Assembly: GCA_039090855.1 (NCBI GenBank)
Contig: CM077022.1
Location: 70,456,971 to 70,520,970 of the forward strand
Direction of reading: 5' to 3'
DNA from: Macrothele yani
Taxonomy: Eukaryota > Arthropoda > Arachnida > Araneae > Macrothelidae
Length of the DNA stretch: 64,000 bases
Shown here: positions 1 to 12,500 of the stretch, in pieces
How positions within the stretch are numbered: the stretch's first letter is position 1
How the letters are laid out: each line of letters begins with the position of its first letter
Notes under the pieces: model-generated
Database searches by the model: none
The model's input: only the letters and a program-made list of their open reading frames with translations
Told to the model about the DNA's origin: nothing
Made by a program: the position numbers and the translations under genes

Positions 1-1225
1 TTCATAAATTTCCCGCTAGGAGTTCTCAAAGTGGAAATTTAGTAAATTTTAGCTTTACCCTACGAAGAGACCATTTCAGTTATAACAAAAGTTCTTTTTG
101 AGTTTGATACGTTAGGCAAAACTTATTACTTTAGCACCTTTCCAGTTGCAAGTTACTTAGCAAATTTAACGATACGGGCGCTGAAAATGGGATTTCTCTA
201 AATTTATTAGTACATTGCGTTTAAATTGTCATAAAATTGGAATGCGTTTCAATTACGAAACATGCTCTTTCCATTGCTTCAGCTTTGGAAAATCATCTTG
301 TTTTTATGGTATGAATAAATTATTTAGCAACGAGAATGTATCAAGCAAAAATGAAGTACTTGAAGACATTGGCTACCGGAAAAGTATTCCACATTAGAAA
401 ATTCGGGTAAATGCAATTCGTACACAGTACTTCACTAGAAAAGGGTGGATGACTTTTCGTGGCGGACTTTTTCTGTGGCAGATAATTCCCTAAATCAAAG
501 AGATTGAGGTCTGCATTTTCTTTTATTCTGTGAAAAAATGCATGAATTTTTTTTTATATACTTGCACTGCAGTTAACAGAAGCATAAGAATTAAATACAG
601 AAGATCCGGTTTGAAAATGGAGAAGTAGGAACTACAGCTTTTCGAGTAAGGGTATCTATCTATCATTGAAACTTTTTATCGCTTTTTCAAAAGTTAGTTT
701 TATCTCTATTTAAGGAATAGAGAAGGTGAGAATGCTTAATAATTATCAGTATTAAACCAGGGGAGACAATATAAATTTATTTTAACACTATTAAATGAAA
801 ACAATATGTGATATTCTCGAATTTCTTTATTTTTCCAGCCTAAATATTAACTTCTTTGGTTTAGCCTGGTTAAGGGGTAAGAGCTTTATTACCCTACCCC
901 AAAGATTAAAAAAAAAAAAAAAAAAAACAGAGCAAACACCCCGATCATCATGTCAGTATCTACAAGCACTCCTTATCGCAACTCAGAGGGGTGGGGGAAG
1001 GTTCCAACACAGATGTTTTCCTTTGGCTGGAAGTAGCACGAAAGTAATTTATATAACAGCGGACAAGTTAAGTATTCGCCTTAAACAATGAAGAGTGTGG
1101 GAAACGTGAATACTTCCTTCACCTATCACTAAAAGGAAGGCTAAATTATTTTAACCGCTCCTTTCAAAACAAGTACACCGATAAGAACTCGAAAATGTGG
1201 AGTATCAACAAAGCAAGAAAAAATA
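1..1225. other. No recognisable gene
   Basis: AT-rich sequence with scattered stops in every frame. It contains only an A homopolymer near 908-927. The short open frames have no recognisable domain. I see no exon, RNA gene or transposon end before the terminal repeat that starts at 1228. Confidence 0.6.
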
Positions 1226-1227
1226 TA

Positions 1228-2605
1228 CACTCATGGACAATGAAATTTGCGCACCAAGGAAGCATCGGATTGAACTGAAATTTTATAGACGTAATGATAC
1301 AGATGAATGATACACATGATGGAAAAAACAGAGCAGCAGATCAATTGCAGAGGGATCTGTGCACAGTCCAGTCATCTTCAATAGCGCGTCGCTGCGGCGA
1401 TACATGCTGCAATACGGCCCGACATAGAGGCGAACAGACGCCTGATATTGTCCTGCGCAGACTGGCCCACACGTGTTGGTCGGTGTGCTCCAAATCTCGG
1501 ATAGTGCGGCACAGCAGTAGCTGGCGTTTCAACTGGTTTCACACATGCTCGATAGGGTACATGTCCGGGGAGCGGGATGGCCATGAAAGTGTCTGGACAT
1601 GCCGTAGGCAGTCCTGAGAATCTGAGCCGTGTGCGGGTGGGGATTATCCTGCTGGTATAGCGCACCTGGAATCCCGGCCAGGAATAGGAGCAAATGTGGC
1701 CGTAGGATCTCATTCACACGCCGCTGGCTCGTCAATGATCCACGTACCACTACTAGAACCGATCGGCTATCGTATGTTATGGCAACCCAGACCATAATGC
1801 TTGCAGTGGGGGAGGTCTGGCGCTCGATAGCGAGGATGGGATTGTACCGCTGATCCCGCGGACCTACACCCTCGGATACGATGATAATCTGTCCCCCAAA
1901 ACGAAGAGGTACTCATCGCCAAACACCACACTTTGCCAGTCTGTGGTGTTCCACGTCGCTCTGGTCTGGCACCACTGCACAAGGAGCCTGTGATGTTCCG
2001 GTGTTAATGGCAGCACGCGTAAGAGGCACTGAGATCGCAGATTCGCTTTCGCGAAGCGTCGGGGAATGGCTCGTGGGCACACAGGAGCCGCTACATCTGC
2101 CTGTACAGTGAACTGGGCACCCGTGGGATCCGTTCGTGGCTGGCGCACGATCAGTCGAACCTCTCTACCGGTGGTCCTCCCGCTCCGTCGTGTGGCAGTG
2201 CCGTCACGTGTCCACTGCTCTAAACACAGTTGGACGGTATGGTCAGAACGATCCACGTGCATGGCGGGCTATACGGCGCGCCGACCACCCTGCGGATATC
2301 AGCCCGATGATCAGGCCTCTCTCAAAATCCTTAAGTTGCGTAAATCGACGTCTCTGGCATCAACCCGGCATTGTTGTCCCTCTGTACCCTTGCTTGCGTC
2401 GGCCGGTGCTTTTCGCTTTCATGGGGCATCGACTACACGCCTGTTTATAAGGCTGCCGGGTCGTGCTTGCAGCGCCACCACATGGTGTGCGGTCACGCAC
2501 AGTCGCACCAGACGTGGAACATTTGCATGCACTCTAGCTATTTGTAAAGCTTCGGGGTTGTAGTATGTTTTCTTCTAGGTGCGCAAATTTCATTGTCCAT
2601 GAGTG
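1228..2605 (-). mobile_element. Tc1-like DNA transposon, full-length but dead
   Basis: A 1378 bp element bounded by perfect 28 bp terminal inverted repeats beginning CACTCATGGACAATG and ending in its reverse complement. Each end abuts a TA dinucleotide (1226-1227 and 2606-2607), the target duplication of the IS630-Tc1-mariner superfamily. It encodes a degenerate transposase on the minus strand. Base composition is clearly more GC-rich than the flanks, suggesting horizontal arrival or a different mutational history. Intact ends with a dead gene mean it could at most be moved by a transposase supplied elsewhere. Confidence 0.93.
1341..2429 (-). pseudogene. Tc1-like transposase, broken
   Basis: The minus-strand reading is split among three frames. 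An N-terminal DNA-binding stretch (LKDFERGLIIGLISAGW) lies near 2280-2350. The first catalytic aspartate is in VVFGDEYLF (around 1910). The second is in YQQDNPHPHTA (around 1640). The third acidic residue is in SPDMYPIEHV (around 1550), directly followed by TGA where the family usually has Trp. This is the DDE catalytic triad of a cut-and-paste transposase that acts in the nucleus on its own terminal repeats. At least two frameshifts and one stop abolish it. Superfamily assignment is firm; the exact clade is not. Confidence 0.88.
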
Positions 2606-2607
2606 TA

Positions 2608-3220
2608 TGTTACTAATATCAGAAAGTGAAACACCAATTGGCAATACAAAATGGTCGCTTTAAGGATTCATTTGTTTCGGTCGGTGAAAAACAAAACAAA
2701 ACTGGCAATCCATTTATACGTTTCTGGGGCCCCCTCAAGCTCTGAGGCTCTAGGCGCGCGCCTAGTCGGAAATTCGCTCCTGGTCACATTGGTTTGTAAC
2801 AATCCTGATTATTAAAAATCCACAGCCTTCAACTTCTTTCATTACACTTAGGTTTAAGGCATAGACTTCTTTACCAGTCAGATATTTCAAAGAAAAGTAT
2901 GCACATGCAATTTTTTAATTTCTGGATAAACCACACAAAACAAAGCATAACAGGCAATTTTCAAGAGGCTGTTGAGGATTTTCTTCTGAAGCTTTAAGAT
3001 TTGTTTTGTGACCAAAAAGACAATCAAATTCTTGTCATAAGTGTATTTCAGTTTTGTTGCCATTTCATCAATTATTAAAAATGAGAATTTTTCATTCAGG
3101 GTATGAGATTTCTCTTGCAGCCTCTATTTAATAAGATGCATAATGCTCACTTTCCCTGTCATGGGTCCAACATATCTTGATATTGTTCTGTGAGACAGTT
3201 TCACTAGATTTTGTTCAGAT
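2608..3220. other. No recognisable gene
   Basis: Non-coding sequence between a transposon and a SINE. No domain, repeat boundary or splice pattern could be supported. Confidence 0.5.
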
Positions 3221-3229
3221 ACTAAATTC

Positions 3230-3448
3230 CCGGTGGCGCAGTGGTCTAAGCGATGGCCTCTGATCATTCGTCCGAACGGGGTCCGGGTTCGAATCCCGGT
3301 GAGGCATGGATGTTGTGTTTGTCTTACGGCACTGGCTCTCTCCCTTCCCTGGAACCAGTGACCCTAAATTAGGGACGGGCGACTGCTTATAGCCCATTGA
3401 GTTGCTCACGGTGGTCGTTAAACCTCCAATCAAAAAAAAAAAAAAAAA
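3230..3448 (+). mobile_element. tRNA-derived SINE, copy 1
   Basis: The 5' part resembles a tRNA gene with RNA polymerase III box A (TGGTCTAAGCGATGG) and box B (GGTTCGAATCC). It is followed by an unrelated body with the landmark CCCTAAATTAGGGACGGG and a poly(A) tail of about 17 nt. It is flanked by a 9 bp direct repeat ACTAAATTC (3221-3229 and 3449-3457), the target-site duplication. Such elements depend on a LINE for retrotransposition. Two further copies are at 5372-5571 and about 22500-22705. Confidence 0.93.
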
Positions 3449-3457
3449 ACTAAATTC

Positions 3458-5364
3458 TGGCCTTTAGGAGAGGTCACATTACAAATTGCACAAAGTTATT
3501 TCAAGTTTGTCACTTTTAGATGATTATTGGCACTACAATTCTTCGACAGCACTGACAGTCAAGGGCGCCCACAAGGAAAGGGCGGGGGGGCTCGACACCC
3601 CCCAGCCGTTGGTATAGCCAAATTTTTGATAAATTAAAAACACTAAAATAGACGAAACCTTTTTTTAAAGCATTTTTAAAAATAATAAGATAATGATTGA
3701 TTGCAATTGTGAAACTTCTTTATTTTAAAAATTTGATTTGCTCGATTCTGCTATGCGTTTACTTTCAAAAGTACGATAATGAATTGTAGAATTTTTCTTA
3801 GCCCTTACTCCTACCCCACCCCATCCCTAAAAGTACTGATATGGGCGTCACTGCTGACAGTTGGTGTAAAGTTAGGACAATTATTTCTCTGGTTGATCTC
3901 AAAAAATGCGATAACAGTTCTGCTTCAAAGTGGTTCCAACTTCATTTGTTGCATTTCATTACTGGGAAAACCACTTCCCAAATCTGGCTCTCCTTGCGTG
4001 CCTTCTGAAGCATTTGGGCTTTCTTGTTACTTCTAAAAATATTTCTAACCTTTCTCTTCTAAACTTGTTTTTCTGAATGCTGGTCAGCTTTATGATCAAT
4101 AGTACATTTAACAGATATTTTGTGCATTTTATAAAGAGATTTAGAAATTTATGTAGAGGATTTTAGGAAGGGAGTATCTGACCTCAGGTGTTAAACAACC
4201 CTTAGGAGATTTGGGCTAGAGCAAAGCCATCTCAAGTACTAGCAGGCCTTACTAGAGTACTAGTAGACGGCTTTGACTAGAGTGCCCGACAGGAAGGCAA
4301 GGCAGAAAGGGGGAGGAAGACGCCCTTATTTGTATCTGGGAGGCCAATATCCGCTGTTTTGCCTCGATATTGTACCTGCGACTTTTCCGTGGCAGACACG
4401 AACTTTGATTACCAGGCCATCCGCGGCCTCATTTAATGGACGGATACACGAGGGAAATAATGGGACTTGTGCCTTTTTTAGTTTTTTTGCATGGTACTTC
4501 CAGAAGTGTAGTCTCGTAACTTAAAATGCCTGCTACATGCAGCAAATGAAGCATAATTGCTTTTCACCGGAAATTTTCCACGTATTGACCGTTTTAGCCA
4601 TTCTGGACTTAGATGAGGATCTGATTGAAACTGATGAAAGCAAACGGTGCCCATTTTTAAAGTATAAAATGGTGCCCAACAATATACCATTTTAACTTTT
4701 TAAAAGTAAAAATTAAAAAAAAATACTTATTTGAATGAAAAAAGAAGAAAACCCATAAACTGCGCTTTTAAGCTGGGAATATTAACAATTAAAAGCTGGT
4801 CGATTAGAGACAAACTTCTGTACGTCAAAGAAAACTTAGAAATTCCTGTACATTGTACAAGATAAATTCACATCACCCGCTCAAAATAACTATAATAGTA
4901 GGCTAACAGCGTCACCAGACGGAAAACACACACACACACCAAAGAGGTTAGAAGGAGGAAGAGATGGCAACAGCCCCCCCTCTCCCTGTGCTTCTGGCGT
5001 GACGCCACTTTTTATCAGCTGACTACGCCAATGCGCCCAAAGCCCAACCCGAGAATCTCCTGTATATCTCTATGGAGAAATCGCGATTTTGAACGAATTT
5101 TCCGGACCCTTGCTCTACCCATACAGTCATGAAAAAAATTGAGGCTGAAATATTCATTCCCATAATTAAAAAATTCCAGAAAAATATGCGTTGGTATTTC
5201 TTTAAAAAAGTGAACAAAATGATGATTTTTTGAGCGGAAGTGCATACTGAGCAGGGTTACTTGCATACTGCGCATGTGCAAGTAGCCATGTTTAAAATAT
5301 TACCAAAACTCTAATGTTGAGAAATAGGAAGTCTGAAATATTCTTTGTTTGCATGCGCCAAGCG
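3458..5364. other. No recognisable gene
   Basis: Non-coding. It holds a short (CA) run near 4925-4940 and homopolymers. Open frames of up to 88 codons on both strands lack recognisable domains and show no splice context. Confidence 0.5.
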
Positions 5365-5371
5365 AAACTGC

Positions 5372-5571
5372 GTTAGTGGTCTAACCGATGGCTTTTGATC
5401 ATTCGTCCGAGAGGGGTCTGGGTTCGAATCCCGGTGAGGCATGGATGTTGTATTTGTCTTACGGCACTCGCTTTCTCCCTTCCCTGGAGCCAGTGGCCCT
5501 AAATTAGGGACGGGCTACTGCTTATAGCCTATTGAGTTGCTCACTGTGGTCGTTAAACCTCAAATAAAAAA
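5372..5571 (+). mobile_element. tRNA-derived SINE, copy 2
   Basis: Same family as the element at 3230-3448: box B GGTTCGAATCC, the same CCCTAAATTAGGGACGGG landmark and the same 3' end (GTGGTCGTTAAACCTC) before a short A tail. A shorter 7 bp direct repeat AAACTGC (5365-5371 and 5572-5578) flanks it. The first few bases of the tRNA head are lost, so it is slightly 5'-truncated. Confidence 0.9.
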
Positions 5572-5578
5572 AAACTGC

Positions 5579-7802
5579 ATCAGGCACAGGAAGTGACGCC
5601 ACGTTTCCGAACTCTCGCGAACTCCCACCACCTCAGAGAGAGGATCGAAACAGCTGATCTGTTTTGACTTCACCCAAAACGGGTCCTTTCACCTCCTTAA
5701 CACACACGCACGCACGCACAAAACTACTCAGAACGTAGTGACCTTTTGCTTAAGCACCTTTTTGTTTTCTCAACGTACATGCCGTACAATGTGATCCCTC
5801 ACAGTCGGTCGAGTCGGGCTGTGGTATGATTCGTTATTTCATTTGACTAGCAAATTTTGTTACTCATTTAGGCAACACTGAAGATGACCAATTTTTGTTT
5901 TGAACATAGTTGGCAACAATTTTCTGTGTTGATGTTTATCATATGTTTGCACTCAGAGACGAAGTGTTGGTTGTATTGTATTGTCAAATATATATTTACG
6001 CTATGGTTTTACCGCAAAGTTTTCAGGTTAAGTTATTATGTCCATGTCTCTCTTTCCTCGTAGACGTGTAATGCCTTTGGATGCGGAAGGTCGTAAAAGG
6101 AATCGCTGAGTGAAACCAGTTCGCTGTGGCAGAGGGACAGATTTAGTAACAGTGTTTCTTGTTTTTTAAAAAAGAGAGAGCCAGTTTAAAAACTCTCTTC
6201 TCAGTATGAAAATCCGATGCACTGATAGCCTTTAAAGATTGACTCGTATGCTTGTTGTTGTGGATTACACTGATGTGCTATTAAGCGGAATACGTGTGAA
6301 CCATATGGAAAGGACGATGACATTGCTCCCAGTTGAATTGGCAGGATAAATCGCTTGAATTTGTTGCATCGCTGTTTCCGTTAAGGTAAACTTTACGAAA
6401 GTTCATTAGGGTTAGTATTGTGTCGTATATCATTTAACTGTTATATATATATATATTTTAAATAAAGTGTGCAATTCCGATCCCTTTGTTTATCCTAAGG
6501 TAGCTGGCTACCTTGAATAAGGGCTCAAAAGGAAAATTCACGTTTTATTTGAGAATTAACTCATATTAGTTTGATAATTTACCTTAGTAATGAACGAAAC
6601 CATCGTATGAGATAATAAAAAAAAATATCAGAATTTTGTACTGGAAAACCTATCGATTTTAGCGGTTTATACTTTATATGTGAGAGTAATCTAAACAGAA
6701 TTACGTTATGTGCTGTTGATAATACTGATTAACCATAATTGTATCTGGTCAACATTTCATATTTTGCATAGTATACTTATACCCTGCAGATAGCGCAAGC
6801 TATATTGCAGCCCAAAATTTTGACCCCTTGAAGTACTTTATATTTTTATATTATACTTTGAATTTAAAAAATCACATGGTCTTTTTATATCAACATAGAG
6901 TTGTTTAGTGATACATTAAGAAAATTCCTAGAAAAGAGCTACATTAAAAAAATTACTCAGATTTTTACTTGGCAAATTATTTTTGAAAAGAGGGGAAATA
7001 TAGTATACAAATACTTACATGCTGTATTTGCAAATGTTATTTTCAACATTTTCTCTCTATCTGTTAGAGCAGTCTAAACACAAAAGCCTTGCATAGTATT
7101 AAGACTCCAACAAAAATAGTTTTTCACCTCTGACTGCATAACCACTTGCTTTTCCCAGTGTGTTTCTCAGTCTTCGAATGACCCAGTGGTTTGTCAGCCA
7201 GTAAAAAGTTCTATCGGGCCAGTGAACTGTTTATGTTACTGACCCGGGTGACCAGTAATTTTTTTTTCCATTTGTTTTGGAATTTGCAAGTTTAAAAACA
7301 ACTGAACATGATTCCAAAATGTACAGGTTTGACTATGGCACTTTTCAGGTTTGTTTTTTTAATTCAGATTTTTACTACTCATGTACTGAATATTGAAATT
7401 GCAAGCCATACTCCAGTTTTCTGAAAATTTTGGACTGTAAGAAACAGGTCCGAATCAAATATTTGGTTTAAGACAGCACCACTTTTTAGCCCAAGCAGTG
7501 ACCCCAGAATAGGGTCTTTTATAATGCTTTCCACCTAGAGGTTGAAGAACCATTTATGCTCTGCTTTTTCTCCATCTGTCTCTCTGCCCACATGGGAGAT
7601 TCTCCTGCCTTTCAGACTGAAGCAAGGTATTCCATGAAGGTGGGTTTTAGTATGTTACAAAGTGCATCATAATCAATGCAATATTTTCCCTTCCTTATTT
7701 TCATCCGTGCAACTTTGTGTGCCATACATACCCACTCTGTATGCATGCTTTCAGTTTCACGACTTAAAAAAACTTTATTTTTTCATCAACTTTTACTTCA
7801 TA
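5579..7802. other. No recognisable gene
   Basis: Starts with a slightly more GC-rich stretch (5590-5720) containing a short (CACG) run. The rest is AT-rich with stops in all frames and an AT run near 6440. An unobserved 5' exon or promoter cannot be excluded, but nothing in the sequence demonstrates one. Confidence 0.45.
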
Positions 7803-7867
7803 TATTAGGTGTACAAATAAGTTTTAAAGAATTTTAAGACAATGCAACATGGAATTTGAGAGAAAAC

Positions 7868-9396
7868 AACAATACCTTTACGAATCAAAATATGCGCCGT
7901 CATTATCAATCACCTTCCACCAACGGTTGGGGGGCAGCTGACGGATTCCAGCCATGAAGAATACTTCATCGTGTGACGCGATGTTCTGCCACAGTATTTG
8001 TCATTTTCTTGTAGGACTTCCGTCCACAGTGAGTAGAGTTTAGGTCCCAGCCATCTACAGCGAGATCGCCTTTTGGGCTGGACACAGAAACGGAAAGAAT
8101 GAGAGCAAGTCTAGCAGCTTTGACAGAACAGTTTGTAGTGAGATTAGAGTACAGTACATGGCGGCACCGTACAAGTACAATGTTGCACACAGAGCAGTGA
8201 GAGAATTTCAGGGGGGGGGGGCATAGGAAAGGATACCCATTTAACCAGTGGGTCCAGCCTGGGGGCCGTCACTTAACCTGCTCGTCTGATGCACGGCGGA
8301 TATTCAGCGATTGTTAGTAAATCACACCATCTCTGAAAGATCAGCTCAGGCTCGAACCTGAGGACCTTGGATTGATAGTCTGACTCGCTAACCACTAAGC
8401 CATCAGTGGCTCTCGTGTGACGCGATGAAGTCGTCAACCCATTTTTGTACTTCGTCACATGTCTGGAACCGTACAGCAGACGAAACATGTTGCATCGATC
8501 GGAACAAAAGATAGTCTGAAGGGGCTATGTCTGGACTATATGCCAGGTGCTCCAGAACTTTCCAGCAAAGTGTCAAATGTTTCCTTGACCGATCTCGCGA
8601 CATGCAGCATAGCGTTGTCATGCAGTAATTTCACGGGACGCAATACTTTGCCTGTGAATGGACGTTTCTGACAGATTTCCTGGTTCAATTGCAGCAATTG
8701 TTGCTTGTAGCTATCAGCAGTAACAGTTTGACCCTGTTCCAATAGTTCATAATAGAGCACACCCTTCATATCCCACTAGATGCAAGGTAGAACTTCCTTG
8801 GAGTAAATATTGCGTTTCGGTGTCGATGCTTCACCGGGGTCTACCAAGTGTTTTTTCATTTGGGATTGTCATACCATATCCACTTTTCATTACCGGCAAC
8901 GATTTCCGACAGGAAAGACTTTGTGTTGCTTATTCATCAGATTCAAACAGTTAATGACGCGCTCATCCTTGTTCCTCTGGCTCAGGTCATGTGGCACCCA
9001 TTTTCCTTCCTTCTCAATGTTTCCCATTGCACGTAAATGATTGGAAATGGTTTGTTGAGTTACCCCCACTTGTTCAGCTAGTTCTTTTTGCATTTGAGAC
9101 GAATCTTCATCCAACAATGCTTGTAGTTCCTCATGTGCAACTTCCTGCGAGGTGCCGCTACGTTCTCGATCGCTAACATCAAAATCATTTGCTTTAAACA
9201 TCAGAAATCATTTGCGTCTAAACCAGAACTCACATGCTGTTTGATACAATATTCTCCCCCATAACAGAACAGATCGATACACATGCTTTTGCAGCACTTT
9301 TTCCTTGATGAAATTTGTAATGAATGCAGTGTCGAATAAATGCAGCATCGCATGCGCATGCCATCCTTCACCTACCGATGTGCAAGTGCGTTTCAC
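7868..9396 (-). pseudogene. mariner transposase, broken
   Basis: The N-terminal helix-turn-helix half (about 8890-9396) includes the linker motif KWVPHDL, the mariner WVPHEL signature. The second catalytic Asp is in LLHDNAMLH and the third in YSPDIAPSDYLLF, the D34D signature. The C-terminus ends normally just before 7868 (...NDGAYFDS, stop) once the SINE at 7984-8413 is skipped. Frameshifts separate the parts, and the segment expected to carry the first catalytic Asp is not in an open frame. The protein would catalyse cut-and-paste transposition; this copy cannot. Confidence 0.9.
7984..8413 (-). mobile_element. tRNA-headed SINE-like element inside mariner
   Basis: Read on the minus strand it starts at 8413 with a tRNA-like head: box A TTAGTGGTTAGCGAG and box B GGTTCGAGCCT. 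An unrelated body follows, and a 3' end without poly(A) lies near GACAAATACTGTGGCAG. A perfect 14 bp direct repeat CGTGTGACGCGATG (7970-7983 and 8414-8427) flanks it and is the duplicated transposase sequence. It is not the same family as the SINE at 3230. The length of 430 bp is long for a SINE, so part of the body could be a LINE-derived tail. Confidence 0.88.
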
Positions 9397-9537
9397 TGTT
9401 GGGAAAACTTCTGTGTCACATTTTATACTCTGGACCAGTTACGGTCACATGACAGCAATGCAGGGGAATGTCGGATACGTAAATTAGCGGTATACGTTAC
9501 AAGAAAAATGCTTTAAAACTTATTTGTACACCTAATA

Positions 9538-12500
9538 TTTTACTATTAGAAAATGGAAATATTACAATTTGATTGATAAATTCTAAATTTTGTTGTTCCA
9601 GATCAAAATTTTGCAGAAATACACAGTAGAATAAAAACTACAGTTGCAACCCCTCTTATTCCTGCTGCATATCAAAGGCAAAACTGCAAAAATTCAAAAA
9701 TGTAATAGGAAAGCCACAAGGACAAAGGGGTTCTGCATCTCTCCTGACACTACACATGAGCCAGCTTTTGTTTGTGTCCAGGGAGAGACACTGGCAGGAG
9801 ATGTCAAGTGGATGTATGATGTAGGTCATTTATGTAAAACATTTTGCATTCAACATTAGCATTCCCTGTGGGACTAAAATGTTAAAAGAATCATGGGAAG
9901 AGAAGTGTGTGTTGTTGCAGTGGCAGACTGAGAGGTGTCAGTTTAAAAACCAGCAACCCAAGTCACTTTTGCATTTGGCAATCCTAGTATTTATATTATA
10001 AACTTTAATTTGAAATTAACTGTATATTATGCTTTAGTGTAGGCTACTGTCCTTGATACTATGTGCACGCTAAATATATTCGTGTTTGTGCCTATTCTGG
10101 ACCAGTGAAAATGAATGGACCACACTACATTTTGGTATACACTGGTCCTGTTAACTAGTAACATTTTTTTATTTTCCAAATTTCTAAGACTGCTTACAGT
10201 GTGCTTTGTTTCTATTTATTAGTATTATTTGCATGTGTACATGTACAGATTCTGTTGCTAAAAATTTGTGATATACAGCTTCAACGAAATGATGCGCTAT
10301 ATTTTACATATACTGTAAATGTTTGAGGTTTTCATTTCACAGACCAGTGGGTATTTTGGTGGACCACTGGGCCTATAGAAGATTTATTTCTAATTCTAAC
10401 AATGTTTCTGATTGAAAAGGATAAATTAATCCATGTTTTTCTTACCTGTTTCATAAAAGAAAGCCATCGCCGTCTTTTGTTATACAGTGACATTCCTTAT
10501 TGTTAATAAGGGGAGTCGGTTGTCCCTATCTTCTCCATGTTAATTTGCACAACTTTAGGTACATTTATCTCAGAAACTACAAAAGATATAAGCTTGTTTC
10601 TTAATTTTTTTTATTGTAAAGTACATAATGTAAATAACATTTTAAGCCGAGGGTTTTTTTAAAATAATGTACCGTAATTTCAGGTAGATAAACCGCGGCG
10701 TATATGAGTTCAAAATTAAATTTTTTTGGCCTGCGTGGCTTATACAGCATGGCGGCGTGTACTGCTTTTTTTTCTTCTTCTTTTTTTTTTTTTTTGCGGA
10801 GCGAAATTATGTAACCGAAAACGTTTTGGCCTGTTCCATTCTTTTTCCCCGTGGGAAGATATCTCAATGTAGGGGGAATAGAATAACGATGTCGCTAATA
10901 TATCTCAATATAATATATCGAAGATATCTCAATATAGGGGAATAGAATAACGATGTCGCAGCCGCTTGCAATAAATTCCACCTACCCGCTCTTAAAACAA
11001 GACATGACAATAATAGGTTATAGGATTGAGGTCGGACAGGCAAGAGAGAGGTGACTCCAAATAAAACTCGAAAAAAATCCGTGGTGGAGAGGGGGGGGGA
11101 CTTTGCAGGGAATCAATCTTGTTAGCAAGGATCGCCCTTGTTTCATGCTCCGAGCAACTAACTCTCTTTGAACTCATGACGTCATCAGCTACGCTCTCTC
11201 TCCCTTATTTGGAAACTATCAGTGTACAGCGTGTACATCTACATTTTGCAACTCTGGTTACATAACTCTTTATTTCCTCCCTAGTGTTATGATCAGTACT
11301 GGCACACTGTTCGAAGTGGGCCGGTATGCATACCGGTAGTTAACAAAAATAAAAGTGAGCACACCAGCAGTTAAAAAAACATTACCATCCTGGTATGTAA
11401 TGAATTATAAACCTGTCACAAACTACGTAAAGAAATTGGGATGAAAGCAAACATTTTAACGCAAAAATCGGCAAATGACATTTTTAGCGGATGAAATTGA
11501 TTGATTTGCAGCTATAACTGAAAAGACGTTAAGTGCTCTGCTGCTACACTACAGTTTTAGTCCAGCAGCAGAGCACTTAACATACTGAAGCAGAATGGCT
11601 TTCGATTTAAAATCTTGGTGTCGACCATACAGGCAGTAGCTCTGTGCCACTTCTACCACTGTACCGGCATCAGATATAAGAGCAAAGGGGGTAGGCATTT
11701 CTTAAAGATGATGATATTGCAACTTTTATTTTCACTTTGATGAAAGAAGCAAAAATTTTAGTTTACCATTGTTGCATGCTTTGCCCATGTTAGAGCCAGA
11801 GTTATCTTTAATTGTCTGGTTTCTTAGAGAATGAAGAAAAAGGCACTCCTGCTTTGCCCAAGATTACTGAGTTGTTTTATTTCTTCCATATGTAAATCTT
11901 TGTAAGGGGCCATGCATAAGTCTGTTTTTACTTGAATTGATCTCTGATGTGCATTGCTTCTTTTCATGCATTCCAACTCTGCACTTTTGAAAGTTTCCCA
12001 ACCACTGCTGCAGAACACATTCCCATGTGGCCCTTTATTGTGGGATTGACAAACACTGTTGACTGTGGAATTATCTTTTCTGCCATGGAAAGGCCATTCT
12101 TTTCCTCTTTGCCTATAATTTTGGAAAGAATAAACTTCCTTTTGTTTTTTTCCAACAGCGGATAGAACATTTTTGGTTCCTTGTAGTCTTCATCAAAGCA
12201 ATTCTCTTCTTCCACTAAACTCCTGCAAAAAGTCTTTCATCCAAGTTACAGGTCAAATTGTTTTGTAAAATTATTTCTGTATGCTGTTATTTTTGGAAGT
12301 GCTCAATGACGCAAGCATTTGTTTTCCATCAGAGACATTTTAAAGTAGAAGGTAACTGGGTTCCCATGGTCCTTTTTATCAAGGTGCTTAGAAGTCCTTA
12401 CCTTTTGCCAAAAATGGCAAAAAGTACTTATTTTTCCTAACTGCTGTGCAAAATCCAGAAGTTAAATATATTGCCTGGCACTTCTGCTGCTGGTTAGCTA

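Larger units (their letters stand above)
7805..9535 (-). mobile_element. mariner-family DNA transposon, interrupted
   Basis: Terminal inverted repeats beginning TTAGGTGTACAAATAAGTTT lie at both ends, next to TA target duplications (7803-7804 and 9536-9537). The minus strand carries a degraded mariner transposase. The element is 1731 bp rather than the usual 1.3 kb because a 430 bp SINE-like element (7984-8413) landed in the 3' end of the transposase. Without it the element is 1287 bp after removing one target copy, normal for mariner. Confidence 0.93.

Noticed and set aside
3230..3310. Possible functional tRNA gene with good A and B boxes
   Set aside because: The tRNA-like part is followed by a SINE body, poly(A) and a target duplication, and recurs at 5372 and 22500; no proper acceptor stem pairing was seen.
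5590..6120. Promoter or 5' untranslated exon of the lipid-transfer gene
   Set aside because: Slightly higher GC only; no splice donor, initiator or conservation evidence, and it lies 41 kb from the first coding exon.
8340..8413. Possible functional tRNA gene on the minus strand
   Set aside because: It is the head of a 430 bp element with a 14 bp target duplication inside mariner.
11964..12215. 83-codon minus-strand frame (Lys/Glu-rich) as a small gene
   Set aside because: No domain, no promoter or splice support, and an overlapping frame of similar length on the other strand.
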